A stretch of DNA of 6,032 bases from Thioalkalivibrio sp. (GTDB lineage Bacteria; Pseudomonadota; Gammaproteobacteria; Ectothiorhodospirales; Ectothiorhodospiraceae), in contig SLHN01000063.1 of assembly GCA_007136145.1 (NCBI GenBank), forward strand, positions 1 to 6,032, written 5' to 3'. Positions 1 to 4,535 of the stretch are shown here, piece after piece. The number at the start of each line of letters is the position of its first letter. Positions within the stretch are counted from its first letter, which is position 1. A program made the translations under genes and the position numbers. Below the pieces are notes generated by a model. That model was not told where the DNA came from, ran no database searches, and worked only from the letters and a program-made list of their open reading frames with translations.

Positions 1-37
1 CGCCTTATGCCATGCAATCTGAAGAGATTTTTCACCG

Positions 38-1537
38 ATGATCGAACGCAGCACTGGTAGCAAGCTCCACTCCAAGGCTTCAACCCCGGAACGACCAGCG
101 CTGCACCTGGTCTTCGGCGCCAGCGGGTACGTGGGCACCAATCTTGTGCCACGCCTCCTCGCTGCAGGGCGACTGGTCCGGGCCGCGGCTCGAACTCCGG
201 CGGTGCTCGAGGCGCGTGATTGGCGGGATGTCGAGATCGTGGCGGCGGACGCGCTGAAACCCGAGACGGTTAGAGCCGCATTGCGCGATGTGGATACGGC
301 CTATTATCTCGTCCATTCCATGGCCGCTGGCCGTGACTTCGGACGTATCGATCTGGAGGCGGCCGCGAACTTCGCTGACGCCGCGACTGTTTCCGGTGTG
401 CGTCGGATCGTCTACCTCGGCGGGCTGGTACCGAGCGGCGCGAGCACCGAGCACATCGTGTCACGCCAGCGTACCGGTGACGCATTGCGCCGGGGACCGG
501 TTCCGGTCACCGAGATACGCGCCGGGATCATCATCGGTCCAGGCTCCGCGGCCTTCGAGGTGATGCGAGACCTGGTGTTTCATCTTCCCGTGATGGTTGC
601 ACCGCGCTGGGTGTTGACGAAATCGCCGCCGATCGCACTGGACAATCTGCTCGAATATCTGATCCGTGCTCCGACCCTGGCGGATACCGAGGATCGAATC
701 CTTGACGCGGCCGGCCCAGAATATCTGAATTACGCGGAGATGATGCGCATCCTGGCCGAGGAGGCCGGACGACGCCCACCATGGATCTTTTCGGTCCCAC
801 TGCTGACACCGAAACTCTCTTCGTACTGGCTGCACCTGGTGACAGCCGTACCCACCCCGATCGCAAGAGCACTGATCGAGGGCATGCGACAGGATTTCGA
901 TGCCGATCCCGCGGAGATCCGGCGTCTGATTCCGCAGGAGCTTCTTGATGTCCGAGCCGCAATACGTGCCGCGTTCGAGGCCGAACGCCGGCACACCGTC
1001 GCCGCTCGCTGGACCGAGGGAGCGTTTGCGTTCCGAAACTACCGCCCCGACTACGCCTACTATGCCAAGCGTGCCAGCGGCAGCGCATTGGCGCAGGCAA
1101 GCCCCAAGGCGGTCTGGGGGGTCATCGCAGCCATCGGCGGCGATAATCGCTACTTCTACCTGAACAGTCTCTGGAAAACCCGCGAGATTCTGGACTGGAT
1201 GGTCGGTGGCCCCGGGCTGAACTACGGGCGTCGCGACCCGAAGGACTTGCGCGTCGGTGACACGGTGGATTCCTGGCGGGTGATCGCGATGGAACCGCAG
1301 CGCAGGCTAACCCTGTTCTTCGGGATGCGCGCGCCTGGTGCCGGTGTGCTGGAGTTCGACCTGACTCCGGAAGACGCAGGCACCCGTGTCACCGCAACCG
1401 CTTACTGGCACCCAGCGGGGCTCTGGGGCATGCTCTACTGGTACGCATTAGTCCCCGCCCACCGGTTCATCTTTGCCGGAATGACACGCGCGATTGCCAG
1501 ACGCGCCGAGGCTTCGGCTCGGGTCAAAAAAGGCTAG
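38..1537 (+). CDS. SDR-type NAD(P)-binding protein with C-terminal DUF2867 domain
   Basis: This 499-residue protein is a two-domain fusion. Residues about 22-310 form an atypical/extended SDR Rossmann domain: the strand ALHLVFGASGYVG carries the glycine motif G27-x-x-G30-x-x-G33, followed by the sugar-epimerase-like segments TAYYLVHSM (88-95) and VRRIVYLGGL (121-130). The classical YxxxK catalytic pair is not evident, as is common in NmrA/atypical SDRs, so it may be a reductase or a redox sensor. Residues about 335-495 match DUF2867, an SRPBCC-fold ligand-binding domain, ending in the typical GLWGMLYWYALVPAHRFIFAGM (461-482). The domain order and length fit the known SDR-DUF2867 family, whose substrate is not established. 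The first 20 residues are polar and look like a tail, not a signal peptide, so the protein should be cytosolic. The ATG at 38 has a weak, distant GAAGAG upstream (21-26). It is followed by a long spacer and is probably monocistronic or the last gene of an operon entering from the left. Confidence 0.9.
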   Translation: MIERSTGSKLHSKASTPERPALHLVFGASGYVGTNLVPRLLAAGRLVRAAARTPAVLEARDWRDVEIVAADALKPETVRAALRDVDTAYYLVHSMAAGRDFGRIDLEAAANFADAATVSGVRRIVYLGGLVPSGASTEHIVSRQRTGDALRRGPVPVTEIRAGIIIGPGSAAFEVMRDLVFHLPVMVAPRWVLTKSPPIALDNLLEYLIRAPTLADTEDRILDAAGPEYLNYAEMMRILAEEAGRRPPWIFSVPLLTPKLSSYWLHLVTAVPTPIARALIEGMRQDFDADPAEIRRLIPQELLDVRAAIRAAFEAERRHTVAARWTEGAFAFRNYRPDYAYYAKRASGSALAQASPKAVWGVIAAIGGDNRYFYLNSLWKTREILDWMVGGPGLNYGRRDPKDLRVGDTVDSWRVIAMEPQRRLTLFFGMRAPGAGVLEFDLTPEDAGTRVTATAYWHPAGLWGMLYWYALVPAHRFIFAGMTRAIARRAEASARVKKG

Positions 1538-1549
1538 ACGACGACCCGG

Positions 1550-1561
1550 AGCCCCGGGGCT
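1550..1561. repeat. 12-base perfect palindrome after the SDR stop codon
   Basis: AGCCCCGGGGCT is self-complementary and begins 13 bases after the SDR stop codon. As RNA it could only form a short stem with a tetraloop. Its GCCCCGG half is repeated at 1670-1676 and is complementary to CCGGGGC at 1687-1693, so pairing with the hairpin further downstream is possible. No T-run follows it, which argues against an intrinsic terminator. Confidence 0.5.
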
Positions 1562-1624
1562 GAAATACAGGACGAAACTCGCTGGCGAAATCCTGACATG
1601 CCTGTCTCTGCGTGAAAGTTGCCT

Positions 1625-1669
1625 GCGGGGTACCGTGAGGCAGAACCGAACCCCACCGATACCGCGCCG
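1625..1669 (+). repeat. Intergenic repeat, copy A
   Basis: This 45-base segment aligns without gaps to 3025-3069 with 34 identical positions. The best conserved blocks are GGGTRCCGTGAGG (1628-1640) and ACCGATACCRCGCCG (1655-1669). It starts 88 bases after the SDR stop codon and is directly followed by a strong hairpin at 1669-1694. I do not recognise it as a named riboswitch or a REP family. It could be a dispersed intergenic repeat, part of a structured 3' UTR, or a remnant of duplicated DNA. Confidence 0.5.
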
Positions 1670-1694
1670 GCCCCGGCTCCCAGACTCCGGGGCC
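1669..1694 (+). other. GC-rich stem-loop, 8-bp perfect stem
   Basis: GGCCCCGG (1669-1676) and CCGGGGCC (1687-1694) are exact reverse complements around a 10-base loop. The stem is very stable but lacks a following T-tract, so it looks like an RNA 3'-end protector or a structured element and not an intrinsic terminator. It lies at the 3' edge of repeat copy A; copy B has a different-sequence stem in the equivalent place (3066-3071 with 3088-3093). Confidence 0.5.
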
Positions 1695-1764
1695 TCGAGC
1701 GGCGCAATTCGCTGCGCTCATTGGCACCCTACACATTTCATCATCAGTGATGGAGGCAGGCACC

Positions 1765-1884
1765 ATGGCAGTTGACTTGAAAGTCGCAGCCATACCTTCT
1801 CACGCTGGAGCGTCTCCTCCACACAAGCGCCTCGCAGGCGCGTGGTCAGCCGGGCTCCGTTCAGTAGCGCCCGTGCTGGTGTGA
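1765..1884 (+). CDS. Possible 39-residue small ORF, unrecognised
   Basis: The ATG at 1765 is preceded by GGAGG (1752-1756), a good Shine-Dalgarno sequence at workable spacing. The frame encodes 39 residues beginning MAVDLKVAAIPSHAG and ending APVLV, with no membrane segment, cysteine motif or recognised domain. It runs 24 bases into the 3' end of the convergent cNMP-domain gene. Third positions are mixed, unlike the strongly G/C-ending codons of the larger genes, which argues against a conserved protein. It could be a genuine small protein, a decayed gene end, or chance. Confidence rests only on the ribosome-binding site. Confidence 0.2.
   Translation: MAVDLKVAAIPSHAGASPPHKRLAGAWSAGLRSVAPVLV
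1827..1841 (-). terminator. Weak candidate terminator of the cNMP-domain gene
   Basis: Read on the minus strand, 20 bases after the stop codon, GCGCCT and AGGCGC form a 6-bp stem with a 3-base loop, followed by TTGTGT. The stem is GC-rich but the U-tract is interrupted and short, so termination may be inefficient or Rho-assisted. Confidence 0.3.
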
Positions 1885-2346
1885 AATGTAATTCGACATC
1901 TCGACGAACTGGGCATTCATTCGATGCAGGATGTCGTGCCCGACCTTGACGATGTTCTTCATCACCCGATAGACCAGCCAGGGATCGCTGGCAATCAGTG
2001 CCTCGAAATCCGCGCGATTGAAGGAACAGACAGTCGGATTGCCAATCGCCCGCATGGACGCACTGTGTGGAAGGCCACCCACGAAACCCATCTCGCCGGC
2101 AAGATCTCCGGCTTGCAGGATGTGCAGGGTGACTTCCTCGCCGCCACCCACATTTCGTGTAACGGCCATCTTCCCGGAGGTAATCACATAAAGGGCATCG
2201 TCCGTCTCCCCTTCCTGAAAAAGCCTTTCGTTATCGCTGAGCTTGCGGCAGTAGGAAATCCCCGCGAGCGCGTTGACCTGATCGTCGGAAAGGCCCGCGG
2301 TCAGCCGCGAACCACGCAGATCCGTATAGTTGTCAGTGTCACCCAT
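1861..2346 (-). CDS. Stand-alone cyclic-nucleotide-binding (CRP-type) domain protein
   Basis: The 161-residue protein is essentially one cNMP-binding domain. Residues about 18-120 show the beta-roll signature: FQEGETDDALYVITSGKM (43-60), then the phosphate-binding-cassette region GDLAGEMGFVGGLPHSASMRA (80-100). Glu85 sits where the ribose-contacting Glu is expected. The normally conserved phosphate-contacting Arg (usually in PRSAS or ERSA) is His94 here. A C-terminal helix follows (about 121-152), but there is no helix-turn-helix, kinase or channel domain, so it is not a CRP/FNR transcription factor by itself. It may be a cytosolic sensor acting on a partner, or may bind a different ligand. 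The ATG at 2346 is supported by AGGGGA about five bases upstream and by a well-placed promoter at 2382-2410. It is divergent from the SRPBCC gene and convergent with the SDR gene. Confidence 0.88.
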   Translation of the reverse strand: MGDTDNYTDLRGSRLTAGLSDDQVNALAGISYCRKLSDNERLFQEGETDDALYVITSGKMAVTRNVGGGEEVTLHILQAGDLAGEMGFVGGLPHSASMRAIGNPTVCSFNRADFEALIASDPWLVYRVMKNIVKVGHDILHRMNAQFVEMSNYISHQHGRY

Positions 2347-2381
2347 AGAGTCCCCTGGTACGGTGATGGTACGTTGGGCAC

Positions 2382-2410
2382 AGTATCCAACCGGGATGAC
2401 CAGAGTTCAA
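2382..2410 (-). promoter_or_regulatory. Sigma70-like promoter for the cNMP-domain gene
   Basis: On the minus strand, TTGAAC (2410-2405) and GATACT (2387-2382) are separated by exactly 17 bases. Each hexamer matches four of six consensus positions. Transcription would begin near 2375, giving a leader of about 30 bases that contains the AGGGGA ribosome-binding site before the ATG at 2346. No comparable promoter was found for the divergent SRPBCC gene. Confidence 0.45.
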
Positions 2411-2509
2411 TGCCGGACCCGAGCAGGACACGGCGTGGGTTACCAGCCCCAACGGGCTTTGAGTGTCGACAACCGCTGCAGCCATCCGCCCTTTCGAAGA
2501 GAGAGACTG

Positions 2510-2935
2510 ATGCCATCCATTGAAACCCGAGCAGTCTTGCCCGCAAGCCCGGACACGGTCTTTGCGATGCTCCGGAATGTCGAGGACTTCCCCCAGTACA
2601 CAAGCGCAGTCGAAACAGTGACGCATCTGGGTGGAGAGCGCTACCGCTGGCAGGTTCGTGTCGCTGGCGTGCAATACCAATGGGTAGTGGAGATCGTCCA
2701 GAGCGAGGCCCCGGAGCGACTGGTCTGGAAATCGGTGACCGGGATCACGAATACCGGCCGCTACCACCTGTCGCCCGTGAATGGAGGCACCGACCTGCGG
2801 CTCGTTATCGACTACACACTCAACAGCCTGATCCTGGATCGCACAGTGGGACGCATTGCCGGCCCCGTCGTCCGCCGCATCAGCACCGAGGTACTCGACC
2901 GCGTGCGTCATCGCCTGGGAACCTCTCGGGCTTAG
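2510..2935 (+). CDS. SRPBCC family protein (polyketide cyclase / COQ10-like)
   Basis: The 141-residue protein has the compact START/SRPBCC layout of the polyketide cyclase-dehydrase and COQ10/RatA-like group. It opens with a beta strand and the helix SPDTVFAMLRNVEDFPQY (about 14-31), has central strands with VEIVQSEAPERLVWKSVTG (about 60-78), then NTGRYHLSPVNGGTDLRLVIDY (about 81-102), and ends in a long helix (about 110-136). Such folds bind hydrophobic ligands such as lipids, quinones or aromatic compounds; nothing here fixes the ligand or shows catalysis. There is no signal peptide, so it should be cytosolic. The start at 2510 is preferred because GAAGAGAGAG lies just upstream and the protein begins right at the domain. 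An in-frame ATG at 2330 would add 60 unrelated residues, overlapping the start and promoter of the divergent cNMP gene. It is probably transcribed alone. Confidence 0.88.
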   Translation: MPSIETRAVLPASPDTVFAMLRNVEDFPQYTSAVETVTHLGGERYRWQVRVAGVQYQWVVEIVQSEAPERLVWKSVTGITNTGRYHLSPVNGGTDLRLVIDYTLNSLILDRTVGRIAGPVVRRISTEVLDRVRHRLGTSRA

Positions 2936-2947
2936 GCGATTTCTGTC

Positions 2948-2975
2948 AAAAAAGATACCATCTTGCTGGTCTTTT
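2948..2975. terminator. Possible bidirectional terminator between convergent genes
   Basis: AAAAGA-(TA)-CCA (2950-2960) pairs with TGG-TCTTTT (2967-2975) across a 6-base loop, giving a 9-bp stem with a two-base bulge. It carries A-runs on the left and T-runs on the right, so either strand ends in a U-rich tail. It starts 12 bases after the SRPBCC stop codon and lies downstream of the esterase gene on the other strand. The stem has only three strong pairs, hence the moderate confidence. Confidence 0.35.
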
Positions 2976-3024
2976 CGTCATTCAGGGTGGCCGCTGGTCA
3001 AGAGAGCCAGCAAAAAAAACCGGC

Positions 3025-3069
3025 GCAGGGTGCCGTGAGGTGAAGCCACACCGTACCGATACCACGCCG
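3025..3069 (+). repeat. Intergenic repeat, copy B
   Basis: This is the partner of 1625-1669, with 34 of 45 identical positions, no gaps and the same orientation. It starts 90 bases after the SRPBCC stop codon, nearly the same spacing as copy A from its own upstream gene. GCCGCG (3066-3071) can pair with CGCGGC (3088-3093), or more locally CGCCG (3065-3069) with CGGCG (3073-3077), so a stem-loop again follows the conserved block. An A8 run (3012-3019) lies just before it; on the minus strand this is a T8 run after CGGC/GCCG arms and could also help end the esterase transcript. Confidence 0.5.
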
Positions 3070-3127
3070 CGACGGCGCATGACTGCCCGCGGCCGGTGAA
3101 AACGTCTGCTTGGCGAAAATATCGGCT

Positions 3128-3820
3128 CTATGGATGAAGATCGGTGGCCTGTGATTCAGTACCTTCAAAATCTACTGGCAACCTCGCGTCCCGCTCGCTG
3201 TAATCCAGGAGCGGTTCGAGCACTTCCCAGACGTTTTCCAGGATTCTTGATTGCCCCTCGACCGACGGATGAATACCGTCAGCGAGCATCATCCCGGGCT
3301 CCAGCGCCACACCTTCCAACAGGAATGGAACGAACGCGAGATCACGGGCAGCGGCTAGATCGGCGAAAACCGTTGAAAAGCGCTGAGTGTAGGCCGGCCC
3401 GTAGTTCGGAGGAATTTCGATGCCCACGAGCAGGACGTTGGCGCCCGTTGCGGCAATCGAATCCACCATCGCCTCGAGGTTCTGGCGCATCGCCCTCAGT
3501 GAGAGTCCACGCAGCCCGTCATTGCCTCCGAGTTCCAGGATGACGACGTCGGGCTGAAACGTGTCCAGCAGATCGGGAAGCCTGGTCCGCCCTCCTGCGG
3601 TGGTCTCGCCACCCACGGACGCATTGCGAACCTCCCACGGTTCATCGCGTTCCGCGAGGCGCTGTTCCAGAAGGACAACCCAGCCCGCATCAGCGTCAAT
3701 CCCGTGGGCAGCGCTCAAAGAATCACCGAAAACCAGGATTCGATGAGGTTCCGGGGAATTACTGGCGCTGGAAACACTCCATTGCAACGCCAGCACCATT
3801 ACCATCAGGAAACGAAACAT
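3128..3820 (-). CDS. tesA: TesA-like periplasmic GDSL esterase / lysophospholipase
   Basis: This 230-residue SGNH/GDSL hydrolase resembles E. coli TesA (acyl-CoA thioesterase I / protease I / lysophospholipase L1), which hydrolyses acyl thioesters, lysophospholipids and arylesters in the periplasm. Block I is FGDSLSAAHG with nucleophile Ser34; block II is NASVGGETTAGG (oxyanion Gly near 70); block III is LELGGNDGLRG (Asn100); block V is DGIHPS (Asp181, His184). All catalytic residues are present. Residues 1-19 form a signal peptide with hydrophobic core FLMVMVLALQW and a likely cleavage after VSSA, implying export. A polar tail of about 20 residues (about 210-230) extends beyond the E. coli protein. 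GAGAGG lies about eight bases before the ATG at 3820. The gene is divergent from ybbA, with which it shares two bases of start codon. Confidence 0.93.
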   Translation of the reverse strand: MFRFLMVMVLALQWSVSSASNSPEPHRILVFGDSLSAAHGIDADAGWVVLLEQRLAERDEPWEVRNASVGGETTAGGRTRLPDLLDTFQPDVVILELGGNDGLRGLSLRAMRQNLEAMVDSIAATGANVLLVGIEIPPNYGPAYTQRFSTVFADLAAARDLAFVPFLLEGVALEPGMMLADGIHPSVEGQSRILENVWEVLEPLLDYSERDARLPVDFEGTESQATDLHP

Positions 3821-4535
3821 GGATGCATCCTCTCAATCCGTCATTCTCGCCGCCGATCGCCTGGAAAAGCATGTCGTCGGACCCAGTGGCTCGCTCGAGA
3901 TCCTGCGTGGAATCACGCTCGCCGTCCATCCCGGGGAAAGCGTTGCCATTCTGGGTGCCTCCGGTTCCGGCAAGTCGACGCTTCTTGGCCTTCTCGCAGG
4001 TCTGGACGCACCGAGTGCCGGAGAAGTTCGATTGCTGGGAGAGAACATAGGGGAACTCGACGAGGATGGCCGCGCCGCGCTACGTGCCGGACAGGTCGGT
4101 TTCGTTTTTCAGTCGTTTCAGCTCCTGCCGGCGCTGACAGCCATCGAGAACGTGCTGCTCCCCCTTGAACTCAACCCTGCCCACGCGCGGGTTCCCGCCC
4201 GCGAACTCTCGGCGCGAGCCCACTCAGCCCTGGAGCAGGTCGGACTGGGCGGGCGGGCGCGACATTACCCCCACCAACTCTCTGGCGGGGAACAGCAGCG
4301 TGTAGCGATCGCGCGCGCCATTGTCGACCGACCTGCCGTGTTATTCGCGGACGAGCCCACCGGCAACCTGGACGCCGAAACCGGCGCCCGCATCATCGAC
4401 CTGCTGTTCGAGCTTGCCGGCCCCGTCGGCACCGGATCGGGACAAGGGGCCGCGCTGGTCCTGGTCACTCACGATACCGCACTCGCTCAGCGCTGCGATC
4501 GTATCGTGCGGATCCGCGACGGGGTGCTGGCATGA
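3819..4535 (+). CDS. ybbA: YbbA-like ABC transporter ATP-binding protein (LolD/MacB class)
   Basis: This 238-residue ATPase subunit has every ABC motif: Walker A GASGSGKST (46-54, Lys52), Q-loop Gln98 in GFVFQSFQLLP, signature LSGGEQQR (154-161), Walker B AVLFADEP (173-180, Asp178 and catalytic Glu179), D-loop NLDAETG (183-189) and H-loop His218. Its sequence follows E. coli YbbA closely (for example GFVFQSF and FADEPTGNLD), placing it with LolD, MacB and FtsE, which drive extracytoplasmic conformational changes in their permease partners. It has a glycine-rich stretch, GPVGTGSGQG (201-210), before the H-loop, slightly longer than in E. coli. The ATG at 3819 has AGGAAAC at good spacing. It overlaps ybbP by ATGA, so the two are translationally coupled. 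The substrate of the YbbA-YbbP system is not firmly known. Confidence 0.94.
   Translation: MDASSQSVILAADRLEKHVVGPSGSLEILRGITLAVHPGESVAILGASGSGKSTLLGLLAGLDAPSAGEVRLLGENIGELDEDGRAALRAGQVGFVFQSFQLLPALTAIENVLLPLELNPAHARVPARELSARAHSALEQVGLGGRARHYPHQLSGGEQQRVAIARAIVDRPAVLFADEPTGNLDAETGARIIDLLFELAGPVGTGSGQGAALVLVTHDTALAQRCDRIVRIRDGVLA

Larger units (their letters stand above)
1538..1860. other. 323-base intergenic spacer between convergent genes
   Basis: This spacer separates the SDR gene (+) from the cNMP-domain gene (-). It contains a perfect 12-base palindrome (1550-1561), repeat copy A (1625-1669), an 8-bp GC hairpin (1669-1694), a weaker hairpin (1697-1719, GAGCG paired with CGCTC), a small ORF with a strong Shine-Dalgarno sequence (1765-1884), and a small hairpin that could end the minus-strand gene (1827-1841). 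Longer open frames crossing it show neither a plausible start nor a recognisable protein. No T-tract follows any of the plus-strand hairpins, so no convincing intrinsic terminator for the SDR gene is visible. Confidence 0.7.

Noticed and set aside
461..1100. Minus-strand open frames of 177 and 189 codons inside the SDR gene
   Set aside because: They are antisense to a clearly conserved coding sequence, and their products are Arg/Ser/Pro-rich without motifs.
1605..1669. Possible c-di-GMP (GEMM-I) riboswitch, because GCGGGGTACCG recalls GCGGGGTTACCGA
   Set aside because: The other conserved blocks, notably the CACGCACAGGGCAAACC and GCAAAGCC segments, are absent upstream, and the segment lies after a gene and not before one.
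2430..2460. A third copy of the intergenic repeat around GTGGGTTACCAGCCC, with the nearby AGCCC/GGGCT hairpin
   Set aside because: Only a short GGGTTACC-like stretch resembles the repeat. The second block ACCGATACCRCGCCG is missing, and the hairpin has no U-tract.
2459..2487. TTGAGT as a -35 box for the SRPBCC gene
   Set aside because: No -10-like hexamer lies 16-18 bases downstream; the sequence there is GC-rich.
2330..2509. N-terminal extension of the SRPBCC protein from the ATG at 2330
   Set aside because: It would overlap the start codon and promoter of the divergent gene, adds 60 residues without family similarity, and the ATG at 2510 has a good Shine-Dalgarno sequence directly at the domain start.
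2963..3019. Hairpin TTGCTGG/CCAGCAA followed by eight A residues as a plus-strand terminator
   Set aside because: The loop is 37 bases long and the tract after the stem is A, not T, on the plus strand. The shorter structure at 2948-2975 explains termination better.
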